Source: Diphasiastrum complanatum
Taxonomy: Eukaryota > Streptophyta > Lycopodiopsida > Lycopodiales > Lycopodiaceae
Length of the DNA stretch: 64,000 nt
Assembly (NCBI GenBank): GCA_029204225.1
Contig: CM055097.1
Location: forward strand, 42,078,858 to 42,142,857
Direction: 5' to 3'
Shown here: positions 11,197-22,269 of the stretch, piece by piece
Layout: each line of letters opens with the position of its first letter
Numbering within the stretch: the first letter of the stretch is position 1
Position numbers and translations under genes: made by a program
The notes under the pieces: model-generated
Told to the model about the DNA's origin: nothing
The model's input: only the letters and a program-made list of their open reading frames with translations
The model's database searches: none

Positions 11197-11800
11197 GAAA
11201 TGTCCAGCAAAACCGAAGCCACCATCGCTATAGGTCTTGTAAATTTGATAGCAATCAAGCAAAGACCAATAGCTCAGAACAAACCAAGGGTACCCTTGAT
11301 GGTGGTCACCAAAGCACATAAGCAGAAAGAACCGGTAGCAGATCTAGTACCTATTGATTCTATACCATTAACTGATATACCAACAACATCTGGAGTCTAT
11401 CCAAATCTTCATGCAGAAAAAAGAAGATATCAAGATATGAGGCAGTGGATTAAACATCTGCAAGAAGAAGAGAAGCTTGAAGCTGCTAGACCAACAGCCA
11501 AAGTTTGTTCTTCACCATTGCATTCTTAGAAGTCATCACCTCCACGATCAATTCCTGCTAAGAAGGCTAAGCGAAGATCCAAAACAAGTCCTTTTGACAA
11601 AAAACAAGCAGATGTAATTCAACATGATAAGCCCAAACATTTTAAACGCTATACACTGGATGATGTGGTGATCATGTTACCCAAAACACATTGTGAACCC
11701 GAAGAATAGGTGCCAGAATCGAAAGATGTTTACGATAGCCCCAACTAGGACACAGCCTATGAATCTTGCTGAACTAGAAGAATAAAAAAAGATTATACAA
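11197..11800 (+). pseudogene. Tat copy 1 gag-pol linker, protease deleted
   Basis: The linker reads IKQRPIAQNKPRVPLMVVTK, then YPNLHAEKRRYQDMRQWIKH. It then jumps from SSPLHS to a block homologous to copy 3 at 55,740 onward (KKAKRRSKTSPF, FKRYTLDDVVIMLPK). The intervening about 1.3 kb, which in copy 3 encodes the aspartic protease, is absent. Confidence 0.75.
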
Positions 11801-13199
11801 GTTGGATCACAACTTAATCCTGAACAGTTTCAAGCACTCCGAACGTTATTTATTAAGTATCAAGACTGCTTTGCATGGACTTATCAAGATCTCAAGGGTA
11901 TTTCGATGTCAGTTATTGAACACACCATACTTTTAATACCTGATGCAGTTCCAAAGGCTACAAAGTTCTATCGTTGTAATCCTAATGTTGCGGATCTAAT
12001 AAAGAAAGAGCTTCAGAGACTGCTTGATGCCGATCTCATTTATGAGATGGAGCATACACAATGGGTTTTACTGATTGTCATTGTTCCTAAGAATAATGGG
12101 AAATTGAGAATTTGTGTGAATCTCAAGGCCTTAACAAAGTGATGTGGAAGGATCACTTTTCGTTACCTTTTACTGAAAGCATTTTGAAGCGCCTTGCTGG
12201 AGCGGAACCTTATAGTTTTCTGGATGGATTTAGTGGTTACAACTAGGTCAAGATTGCACCTGTAGATCGCCACAAAACAGCTTTTGCAATAGAATGGAGC
12301 ATTTATGCTTACAAAGTAATGTCGTCTGTAATGCACCAATTCGTTCCAAAGAGTAATGCAATTTGCTTTTAAAGATTATCTACATAAATTACTTGAAATT
12401 TACTTGGATGACCTTGGAGTCTATAGCAAAGAAATAGACCATCTGGATTGATTGGAGAAAGTATTTGAAAGATGTCGCAAGTATCAAATTTCCCTGAATC
12501 CAAAAAAATGTCAAATATGGATTTCACATGGAGTTGTGCTTGGGCATGTGATATCGAGACATGGCATTGCCACATATTATTCTAAAATCAAGGTTATTGT
12601 GGAATTGCCACCGCCAACAACGATTTGTGGAGTTTATGTGTTTATGGGTCATGCGAACTACTATCGAATTTTTATTATCTTCTTTGCGGATTTAGCACGA
12701 CCTATATACAAACTGACTATTGTTCCTATTTGGATAGTAGAGGTGTTAGAAGCCTTTGAAAAATTAAAAAAAGCATTAACTTCAGCACCGATATTGCGTT
12801 CTCCAGATTGGACGGTTGAATTTCATGTTCACACGAATGCCTCAAAATATGCCATTGAATCAGTTTTGACGCAATCAGGTGACTATGGGAAGGACTATTC
12901 TATACGATTTCCAAGCAGACAGCTTACAGATCTAGAGAAGAACTATTCAACAACAGAACGTGAAGCGTTAGCCATGATTTTTCTGTACGAAAATTTCGTC
13001 ATTACCTCATGGAAATGCACTTTGAATTTTATACGGATCACCAGCCGTTACTTTACTTGGTAAACAAGACGTGGAATACTGGGCATATTGCGAGATGGTT
13101 ACTGTTTAATTGAATTTGACTTTCGAATTGTGGTTCGTAAGGGGAAGCAACATTATCTAGCCGACCAGGTTTTGCGAATTGAGTCCGCACCAGTTAATA
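11801..13199 (+). pseudogene. Tat copy 1 reverse transcriptase and RNase H
   Basis: Gypsy RT: ELQRLLDADLIYEMEHTQWV (the region before motif A), VPKNNGKLRICVNLKALTK, YSFLDGFSGYN, and the YLDD active site at 12,401-12,412 followed by LEKVFERCRKYQISLNPKKC. RNase H begins near 12,820, where the first catalytic Asp of the usual HTDAS motif reads Asn (HTNASKYAIESVLTQ). YSTTEREALAMIF carries the Glu. Stops and frameshifts interrupt it near 12,140, 12,245, 12,370 and 13,060. Confidence 0.88.
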
Positions 13200-14513
13200 C
13201 TGAAGTGGATGATAAATTACCTACCAAATGCTGCATTATTCTATGTAGAGGCAGTACCTGAGTGGGCAGCAGATATTGTTAAGTATTTGATGCTAGGACA
13301 ACTGAATGACACTTTGACAAAAGTATAGAAGAGGCAATTGATTCATAAGGCTCAACCTTATCAATTGTAGGACAATTGTATTGTTGTGGATCAGACAATA
13401 TTCTACATAGATGTGTTTTACCGCATGAAATATCAGATTTAATTATGTTTTCACATGATGGCATGGGCGGAGGACACTTCTCTACAAATATTACTGTTCG
13501 CAAACTTTTGCAATCAGGTTGTTGGCAGCTTACACTTCATAAGGACTTCAAAATTTATATTCAGACATGTGATGTTTGCCAGCGAACACGACGGCTAATT
13601 ATGAACCCTTACATCCGGTTTTATTGCAAGCACCATTTGAAATATGGGGACTGGATCATGTTGGTCCTATTCATCCTGCCGCACGAGGATCTCAGGCTCG
13701 ATACATTATCATAGCAACTGATTATATAACGAAGTGGGTTGAAGCCAAAGCTGTCAAAGTTGTTGATGCAAAATCTACGGCCAAGTCTATGAAAATATTA
13801 TTATCAGATTTGGATGTCCGATCGAGATTGTCAGTGACCAAGGTACACACTTTGTTAATCAAACAATAAAGTATTTACTGGAAAATTTTTTTGTTATACA
13901 CAAATTTAGTACTCCTTATTATCCCAGAGGGAACGGCCAAGCTGAATCTTCCAATAAGATTCTCTGCACTATTATGACGAAAACAGTTGAAGCGAATCGA
14001 TCTGATTGGAAACATAAACTGCATGCAGCATTATGGGCATTCAGAACCGCTTACAAAAGTAGTACAAATCAAAAACCCTTTCAACTAGTTTATGGTCAAG
14101 ATGTTGTCATGTCGATTGAATTTTTAATACCATCTTTACACATAGCAGCTACAGAGCAGTCAAATGATGATAAGTCTTTATAACTACATCATGAAGCATT
14201 GCACAAATTGTGTGAAACAAGATTGATGACAGTTCATGTGTTAGCATCAGAGAAAGCCCGTTGTAAGGCATGGCACAATCATCGATTACACAAAAAGGAT
14301 CTGAAAGCAGGAGATCTCACACTGATGTACAAAACCAAGCTGATCAAGGAAAAATTGAAGTTTATCAGTAATGGCCTGTATAGAGTGAAGGAAATCCTGA
14401 ACTATGGAACAGTGATTCTTGAGCACTTGGACAGAAAACAATTTGATACTCTTGTGAATGGCAGTCAATTACGCAAGTTTTGGCAGCTTGCTCCGCCAGT
14501 TCAACAAGCATGA
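13200..14513 (+). pseudogene. Tat copy 1 integrase
   Basis: The zinc-binding domain is visible (HDGMGGGHFSTNITVRKLL followed by CDVCQRTRR). The core has WGLDHVGPIHPAARGSQARY and IATDYITKWVEAKAVKV, then, after frame changes, FSTPYYPRGNGQAESSNK with the catalytic Glu. The C-terminal domain (14,199-14,513) reads HDR-like KAWHNHRLHKKDLKAGDL and ends QLRKFWQLAPPVQQA. It is broken by frameshifts near 13,560-13,580 and 13,800-13,860 and by stops. Copies 2 and 3 share the family. Confidence 0.9.
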
Positions 14514-15199
14514 TCCAAATGATTTTTCTTTTTATTTCTTTTTATTTTTTTTTGTTTTCACTACTTAATTGTTAACTTTGTTTAGAAAAGATAGTAAAAA
14601 AAAAATGAGGAAAGACTGATGAGCAAAAGTTAGAAAAGTCATTAGAGTGAAAAAAAAGAGGAAGGAAAGTATTTTCAAAAGATAATTTTTGATGGAAAAT
14701 GACTTATACAATCACTATTTTGATCATGTATTTCCCATACAGTATTGGAAATCTTCGTTGAACTTCAAAATATACATCCATTTCAGATATAATATACTGA
14801 TTTGGGTGAAGGTTCTTTTCCGAAAAAAGTACTTGTTTCTGAGTTAGGCGAATGATCAGCAATATGTCGTTTTGAGAACCTTCGCCGAGCACCTTACTCT
14901 CCTCAAAACCTTCGTTGACATGCTAGATGGACTTAAAATGTCAAAACTAGGTTGGTTATAGGTTCAGATCCTGAAAGTTGCATTTATGACAATACTTGGG
15001 TGAAGGATCCTCTTGGACGAAGGTTTATCTTTCGCCAGACCTGAAAAATGTTCGCCGAATGGGATTGAAATCTCAAAAACCTTCGCCGAGATTTTTATAT
15101 CCTATTTTCACAGTACTGAACAAGCTTGCAAATTTTTGTTCAGAACTGATCAGCCAAACTAGTATACTGTGTAATGGACCCTCCAAATTTACCTATAAG
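14514..15199 (+). other. Tat copy 1 spacer with repeated CTTCGCCGA-type motifs
   Basis: This non-coding stretch between integrase and the extra ORF starts T/A-rich and then carries several AACCTTCGCCGA-like motifs (near 14,878, 14,909, 15,049 and 15,078). The same motif recurs in the 5' leader of copies 1 and 3. Confidence 0.6.
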
Positions 15200-16096
15200 A
15201 TGGCTGAATTCAATTCATTCCTCACTTGTGCTAGCGAAGCTCTTGCCAATTTTTCCAGCGACCAAAGCCTTCAAAACTTTTTGTACTGTTTTCCCAACAC
15301 CCAGTATTTCATGGACATGTTCGATGGTTCCGACCCCCTTGGGGTCTCAGAAGTTTTTGTAACTCCCCAGAGCCCTGCGCCCTTTAAACTCCAATCCCCT
15401 TGAAGAGGATTCGAACAGTTCCATCATACTACTACTGGTTTTGAAGACTCTTTTCAGATCAACCAGCAACATCAAGTTGAAGCCGCACCAGCCACAATTC
15501 GGGTCGGGCAGGCTGTCAAATCACCAAAGCAGTTTGACACCATAGTGCCTGAGGGCTATGAAGAAGAAGACCTCTTTGAAGAAGAAGAGTTATAGGCACC
15601 TGCTCCATGCCAACCAAGGACAGTACCACCAGGTCCTTCTGCTGCTACCACCTCCACAATAGTCTCAAGCCTTGCGCAAGTGATCCAATCTATGTTGGAT
15701 AAGAAAAAAGAAATGGAGCAGCGCATCTCAGATATGGGATCTGAGAATACACTCATCAGCCAGAAAGTCATTCAGCTGGACAAAGAATTGAACATCGCCA
15801 AGTAGCACGAAGCTAAGTCTGAAGCTGAGAAGAAGAAGACACAACAATTGGCTGATCGCCTAGAGCATTATGTCAATTCCCTGTAGAATGCCCTCACAAC
15901 CGCCCAAGATCAAGTGGACAGGGCTGTGCATGATGCAAAACAACAAGTGCAGCTGCTCCAAGGTCAACTGCAGGCTGAACAAGATACATGTCTCCAAGGT
16001 GAATTGGATGCAACCACCCTTGAGTGTGATGCTTATCTACAGACTCAAATACCTGATCATCTGGTAACTTCGACAGAAATTGCGTATTTGTTTTAA
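15200..16096 (+). pseudogene. Tat copy 1 extra ORF after integrase, coiled-coil protein
   Basis: One reading frame of 299 codons from ATG 15,200 (MAEFNSFLTCASEALANFSS) to TAA 16,094-16,096, interrupted only by four in-frame stops (TGA 15,401; TAG 15,593, 15,803, 15,884) and no visible frameshift. The N-terminal third is uncharged and aromatic. An acidic patch (EGYEEEDLFEEEE) follows, then a long predicted coiled coil (DKKKEMEQRISDMGSENTL, KSEAEKKKTQQLADRLEHYV, VQLLQGQLQAEQDT). Tat and Athila lineages are known for additional ORFs, Athila's being env-like, but I see no signal peptide or transmembrane segment here. Function unknown; a structural or RNA-binding role is possible. Confidence 0.65.
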
Positions 16097-17389
16097 AAGG
16101 TTGAAACCTATAAGTGGCCTGATGTTTTCCAGTTTTACAAATTCCGGCCAAGGAACGTTGGTGTTCTTAGTTTAGACAATTCTCTTTTTCTCTTTTTATT
16201 CTCGGGTTTTTTTTTTGGTCTCAATATCTTCCTCTTGAACTAACACGCTAGTGCTAATGCGTGGACCCGGGTTCCAAGGTCCGTGAATCCTATAGCGATT
16301 GTATATTTCGACGACACACTAAGGATCGTGTTCTAGATGAGGAGAAATCAATTCCTAGGCCCGAGAGGATATTTCGCCTCACCGGGTTCTTGTTAACCCT
16401 CTCTCTATATCTCAAGAGGTCGAGGTAAAACATTAGTATCAACTAGTTCATCAGAAGTAGTGTCATTCATACTTATGCACGTTATACATACAACAGTCGA
16501 CATATATTTAAACACGCGTCCTCATTACTAGTGTAGACTCATGAACCATTCATATAGATTCCAAAAAACACATGAACACTCCCATTGTGATTACTCATAA
16601 AAAACTTGCAACACACACACAACTGAGTGTAACGATTTCTTCATAACCTCTACCTACAGATCTTGCAAAGATTCATAGCTTCTCAAAGAACATCAAACAT
16701 GTGTGGTAGAAATACGATGAAATACATTGAGCAACATACATCATTCATATTAACACTAACTGATTCCATTCATTTACACACACAATCAGTATCAAGTCCT
16801 TACGAACTACATATATAGTAGCATAAAATCAGATTGGAAAAAATTTACCTCGATACTAGCTTCAGATTGTGCTTAATGGAAAGAGAGAAGACTCAGTTAT
16901 TTCTTTCCTTTACATCTCGTTGGTCTGCAAAGTGAGTGGGGCCCTAGTTGAGTAGTCCTCCAACAAACAAATTTGCCTCCAATCCACATCGTTGGCTGAC
17001 CTGGCTCGTTGGAAATGCGTTGAGAGGAGACGCGACCAAGTAGCCCAATAGCTTGCCTACTATTTGTTGGAAGGGGTGCGAAGTAGAACTACAGTCCCTC
17101 TGACTTTTAACAGAGGCGTGGGCAGCGCTGAGGCAGAGAACTGCCGCTATCCAATTTTTTTTTGTTTCTTGTTACAGATGTTCGATGACCAGAGAATGAA
17201 GCACCACTATACTGTCAATGGAAAATGTTGGTGCAAAGTTGTTGCCATTATCTTTTTTATGGTCACCATTTTTACTGATCAGAGATAGATGAGGCACGTA
17301 GGTTCATATTGTTGTAGTATCAATCTGGGATGCTAACCATCTTCCTTTGTCAATCAACTTGTGAGTTCAGCTACCAAGTTTTTTTTATC
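16097..17389. other. Intergenic, no recognised feature
   Basis: About 1.3 kb, mixed composition. It may hold the right end of Tat copy 1 or the 3' LTR of the minus-strand gypsy, but I could not find LTR termini or a match elsewhere in the window. The short open frame 17,064-17,288 has no family motif. Confidence 0.4.
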
Positions 17390-18473
17390 TACATCAGTCT
17401 TCTTGACAAGTAGTACCTTCATTCTTGCAAAAGCAACCCAACCATGTATTCCTATTTTGGCACATGCACCCATTCCTAGCAGTGTTACGAGATATGTCCA
17501 TCTTCAAACCCATGCATAAAAGGCATGCAGCTGCAAGTTTAGCCAAAATACATGAATGCATATCATTTTGTAGTACTGTGTCTAATGTGAGTAAACATTG
17601 TATGTGGAGATGGCAAGGTGGGTTTTTTGAAACCAACATCAACCATTATCGTAAGTTTATGTAGGTAAGCCATATAGCTCTTCTGGTTTTTTTTTTTTCA
17701 CTATACACATATAAACAATATGTACATCACTCTCCTTTCCCCCTGCATTTTGTTACCCAATCTTTCCTCTCATACCCGTCCCATCCATACTCCTAAGCAA
17801 TCATGCATATGCCCATTACATACAATGTGAAAGATATGCCCATTGTTCTCTTCAGATTTGATGCATATTGCAAGACATGAATGCAGAGTTCAGGTTTATA
17901 GTGGATGATTTATGCACATTGTGTCTATATGATGCGTTAGTGGTGGGTGAAAAAGAGGATGCTCGTCACTCATAAGCCTTGTTACATGCTCTGATTCAGG
18001 ATAAAAACTTCTCAATTCATCCATAGATGTGTGATTTGTTGTTGTCAATAAACATGGGATTTGCCCCCTCCAAGAAATTGTGCTAGAACATTTCATTTAG
18101 GGTCTAGGATTTATTTTTTGGGCCCCATGGTAACAGTAGCCACTCTCTCAGCCAATGTGCGTAGTGTCTGCTTAACCTGATGGTATTTTCCTTGTGATTT
18201 CTTGTGGTGATAGCAAATTTTTGTAGACTGTCACAAGTCATACCATATGTCTCAAAGGATTCTAAGATGATGGGCCACTGTAGATGAGGTTGGTGACTAG
18301 TAGATGGCCACAACTCGAATTCTTGGTAGGATAATGGGAACTCCATAGCCGATATATACAATATGTAAGAATCTAGATCTTCAAAGCATACCTGTTCGAC
18401 AATCAGCTATTTCATTTTGGGTGGAAAATTAGGGATATGCCCTTTGGCTGCTTCTCTAATCTTCTCTTGTGAC
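17390..18473 (-). pseudogene. Minus-strand gypsy, decayed 3' coding remnants
   Basis: Short minus-strand frames (18,361-18,104, reading ESFETYGMTCDSLQKFAITT and ending MGPKK-like; 18,096-17,896; 17,642-17,394) continue the direction of the coiled-coil frame upstream and are separated by single stops. They look like one decayed protein extending the post-integrase ORF. No domain is recognised. Confidence 0.35.
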
Positions 18474-18827
18474 TTATAAGTGCCTACTTCTCTTGTCAAA
18501 GAGCGGCTTGAGATCTCCCTTGATGCTGCCTCTGAAATGAGTCGACATTATATTTTTTTCTTGACTTTCAATATGTACAAGTTGTCTAGCTTGTTGTATT
18601 CTTTTCTCTTCTTCTATTTGTTGATGTCGTTTCTTCCAAGTATCCCTAGACTTTTCTAAACTAAAGATCTCGTTGCTTTTCTTAATACTGAGGTTCCTCG
18701 TAGTTTTCAGTTCTTTCTTCAGTTCATTGAGTTCTTTTGTGTGCCTCTCTCGTTCCTTGGAAAGAACTTGTGCCAATGCTTCCCATGATTTATGTGGTCC
18801 TTGATTACTAGTAGTTGTGTCTCCCAT
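18474..18827 (-). CDS. Minus-strand gypsy coiled-coil ORF (117 aa)
   Basis: It begins MGDTTTSNQGPHKSWEALAQ and continues as a strongly charged heptad-rich helix (SKERERHTKELNELKKELKT, then KSRDTWKKRHQQIEEEKR). It lies about 350 bp downstream of the RNase H fragment on the same strand, in the same relative place as the coiled-coil ORF of Tat copy 1, though the sequences are not obviously alike. Probably part of a longer, now interrupted protein. Function unknown. Confidence 0.5.
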   Translation of the reverse strand: MGDTTTSNQGPHKSWEALAQVLSKERERHTKELNELKKELKTTRNLSIKKSNEIFSLEKSRDTWKKRHQQIEEEKRIQQARQLVHIESQEKNIMSTHFRGSIKGDLKPLFDKRSRHL

Positions 18828-19179
18828 GATGTTGATTTCCTCGATACTTACGAGTGGTGTGCATACTCAGATGATTTTCCTAGTGCGAAGGTATGTGTAC
18901 TGCTTCAAGAGGTGTGCATCAATCCTTGTACTATGTCATGTTGGTGTGTCCAGAAACAGGTTTTGGCTAGTTCTTGGCTCATTAGATGATGTAGGCCTTG
19001 TAGGAGATAAGGCGATGTTTGAGATAGGTGAGTTTGTAGGCTTTCTATCCATCTGATGCCATACATGGATTCAGTCTTCATTTGTGCCCATAATTCAGGA
19101 GCGGTATCAGAGAATTGAGGAGTAGATTTGTTGGGTCCAAAATTATGATAGATGTCTTAACTTTATGTTGGGTAACTCG

Positions 19180-19554
19180 TCAGCTCTCACATGTCTCATT
19201 ATGTGGGATATGCATCCATTCCACTACAGAAAAATTTTGTGTCAGTTGATGTATGGCTAAAGCATAGGCTTTCAGTCTTCTGTCTTTTAGACGACACCTA
19301 TTGGTCATCCCATATATTAACAGTTGTGAATCCCCACACACCCTAAGATGGCTCTTTTTTGGTATCAACTTTGTTGCCATGTGTAGTCCTAGTATGGCAC
19401 TCTTAAATTTTGCGGCGTTGTTCATAAAATGTGTTCCCAAATATACTCCCATGCTAGCTATTTATGTACCTTTTGGATTTGTCAAACTCGTCCCTATTGC
19501 TTTTTCTTTTGTATGATGTCTACACGCCCCATCAACTGTTAGGGTGTATATTTC
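19180..19554 (-). pseudogene. RNase H domain located downstream of integrase
   Basis: An RVT_3/archaeal-type RNase H. Minus-strand reading gives YTLTVDGACRHHTKEKAIGT (first catalytic Asp), a stop near 19,465, then MGVYLGTHFMNNAAKFKSAI and LRVCGDSQLLIYGMTNRCRL (the GDS Asp), ending VEWMHIPHNETCES. In this family the position after NNxA is normally catalytic Glu; here it is Lys (codon at 19,410-19,408). One internal stop and the Glu-to-Lys change argue it is dead. Tat elements are known to have acquired a second RNase H, usually placed before integrase; here it lies about 670 bp after the integrase frame. Confidence 0.75.
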
Positions 19555-19560
19555 TGTGTC

Positions 19561-20225
19561 AGATGTGATTTCCATTCACATTCTTATGTACAAGTAAATT
19601 TCCTCCTTTTTTTTTTTTCTTTTTTCTTATAGTTGGAGGTCGAGCCCCTTTTGGGTAACAGGTGAGATTTATGCCATGTCAAGGATTCCCCTCAATTTAA
19701 TCCCCCAAAGAAATTGGTGATTTGTGACCGGTATTTTCTAGGGATGTTGCGTTGAGGTGGTGAAAAATATAGATAGATTGTTCGATAGGGTGGAATGGTT
19801 GTGGCAATATCGTCTAGGACTCACTCATCTATGATATCTATGTTCATGAAAGGACTCTCGAGGTCATAATGTAACGACATGAGGTATCGTATTCGCAACT
19901 AACAAGTATGCGACGGATGGTTTGGTGTGCCCACAAAAAGGCTAAGAATGTTCGGTCTTCATTCCCATTCCATTCCCACATTAGTCATGAATCTATCCAC
20001 AATTCTGATTCTTGGGGTTCCCACTCAAAACTTCTCACATAAGGATTAATTGCATGTATCAGAGGCTTAGTCAATTCAGGTCCTCTTTCTTGAATCATTC
20101 TGATGGACCCGAATTGTTCTTGTGCCATAGTCGCATAGTCTCAGGTTCTCCTCCTTTGCTCTATTACAATTGGGGATCTGAAACAAAACAAAACTCTATT
20201 ATACATTGTACACGAGTGTTGAATT
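19561..20225 (-). other. Spacer between integrase and downstream RNase H
   Basis: Minus-strand reading is broken by many stops, with readable patches such as EQFGSIRMIQERGPELTKPL. Probably decayed coding sequence or spacer of the same element. No motif is recognised. Confidence 0.35.
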
Positions 20226-20990
20226 TTATACATAGTAGGTCTTTACCTTGTTCATATTCACACGATGTCTGAACACTTTCCCACTTAACATTGTCAGCGT
20301 AACGGTGTTATTGCTGTATAATTTTTGGATAATGTATGGTCCCCCCCATCTCATCCCGAACTTTTGAGGCATCAACTCATTTCTCGCATCATAATACAAT
20401 ACTAATTGTCCCTTAGTGAACTTGTATTCCGGCATTTTCCTATCGTGTATGGTTCTAATCTATTTTTTGTATTTTTCTTGGTGGGTCAAGGACGTCAATC
20501 GTTGTTCATCCAACTCTTGCAATGTATCAATGCGTTGTTGTAGTGCCTCTTTCTCCCCTAGGTCGTGTACCATGGCAAATTCAATGGTAGGGAGTTCAAT
20601 TTCTATGGGTAGGACGCACTCTTGTCCATAAACTAGGAAAAAGGGAGTATGGTTCATGTTAACTTTATAGGTCATGTTGTAAGCCCATGATGCAGCATAT
20701 AACTTACAGTCCCAATCCCTTTTGTTTTCAGCCACAGTTTTTTTCAGAATAGATAGTAGCTGTTTATTCGTACTCTCGGCTTGGCCATTGGCTTGTGGGT
20801 GATATGGGGTACTTTTCATGTGTCTGATCAACAATTGTTCTGTCAAGGCTTTAATGGTTTTGTTAAGGAAGTGTGTTCCTCTATCAGACACTAACTTTGT
20901 GGGTGCTCCAAATCTACCTATCACTTGTTCCAGCAAGAACCTTGTCGCTGGGCTTCTGATACTAGTTTGTATTGAATTCCATTTCTTGTG
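20226..20990 (-). pseudogene. Minus-strand gypsy integrase, core and C-terminus
   Basis: Integrase core: FLLEQVIGRFGAPTKLVSDR with the second catalytic Asp, then STPYHPQANGQAESTNKQLL with the catalytic Glu, then RDWDCKLYAASWAYNMTYKV and FFLVYGQECVLPIEIELPT. A single stop near 20,460 separates this from the C-terminal frame (20,435-20,226), where KFGMRWGGPYIIQKLYSNNT and GKVFRHRVNMNKVKTYYV form the GPY/F module. The N-terminal zinc domain and first catalytic Asp are absent: upstream of about 20,990 (on this strand) the sequence is unrelated. The core resembles Tat-lineage elements. Confidence 0.88.
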
Positions 20991-22269
20991 AGAATTCTTC
21001 ATTAACAATCTGCAATTTAAAATATGCGAATTATTCAGCCAATTTTGTAAACAATCTATCTCTAAAATAATAATTGCATAATTGATGCAATCTATCAATG
21101 ACAATCTGCCCCATCTGATCTGCAACAATATTCCCTTCTAGAACTATGTTATAAAATGGATTTGACAATGTTTGTTTTGACTAAGGGGGTGATGGAAATG
21201 CTTGTGAGGGTCCAGTGCTCTCGCCTTGACTAAGGATGAAGCGATTTATGTTCCGGAGCTAGACACACATAGAAATCAAATCATAATAATTGTGATTTCC
21301 ACTACTGCTACCATTGTTGGAGCCCGACAATACAGTGATATGCTGATTACATTCACAACATATGATAAATGACAATGACGTGATTAACTACACAGTTGTC
21401 ATGAAAGAAAAAAAAAAAGTTTTATTTGAGATAGAATTTAGAGTTATTTGAAATGACGACATGATTAGCCATGCCTCTAATGAATGAAAATACAATCAAT
21501 GATAGAACTTGCAACAAAGTCATACAAACAAATGCACAATATAATTAGAAACAAAATATTATAAAATCAAAAATAAGAATCAACGCTTTATCAATTAGTT
21601 ATTTCTATCTTACTTGTGTTTGTGCGTGCATGCAATTTATCACATAGAGATAAATAGCATTCAGAGCCATCTAGTGATGAAAACACTCAATTCAACAAAG
21701 TAAACAATATATATGTTTCTATGTTAGTAAGCAATTTTTTGGCTAAACTACCATAATTTCAAATAAGTTGGCTACAATAATATATACTGAACTTTGGTTT
21801 TTGTAAAAAAATTATTTTCATGATAAATTATGGTGTGCATGCATTAAGTGTAATGGATAAAAGATGCATGAAAGACACATTGTAGAAAATCATTTGTAGA
21901 AGTTTGGACAAAATAATGAGGGTCAACCATCAAATCTAGAATACGTTGAGGTTTTGTTTTTAGATTATTGTTTTTTTATACTTTCTTAAGTTATTGTTTT
22001 TTTAAGTTATCACTCTCTTGTATTTCATTTGATTTGTTAATGTGTGTAGGCATGAAATCGAGAGCCATTCCACAGAGTTAATCCATCTATAATCAGTTAC
22101 AATCATGGTCGAGTTTTAATACATAGGAGAAAACAAAAGATGAAAGAAATTGAAGAGGCAAATGAAATTGGAGAAAAAGAAAATGATGATATTGATTCTA
22201 ATGATGATGAAATAGTGCATAATAAATATGTTTGAATCTTCTTTTAAAACAAACAATGACTCTATATAG
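20991..22269. other. AT-rich intergenic, mostly unrecognised
   Basis: No retroelement motif is visible. Between about 22,085 and 22,200 an acidic stretch (EKENDDIDSNDDE) on the plus strand may be the decayed N-terminus of the CACTA transposase that follows. Confidence 0.4.

Noticed and set aside
21290-21320. CACTA terminal repeat (CCACTACTGC)
   Set aside because: A five-base match alone; no inverted partner or 3-bp target duplication found.
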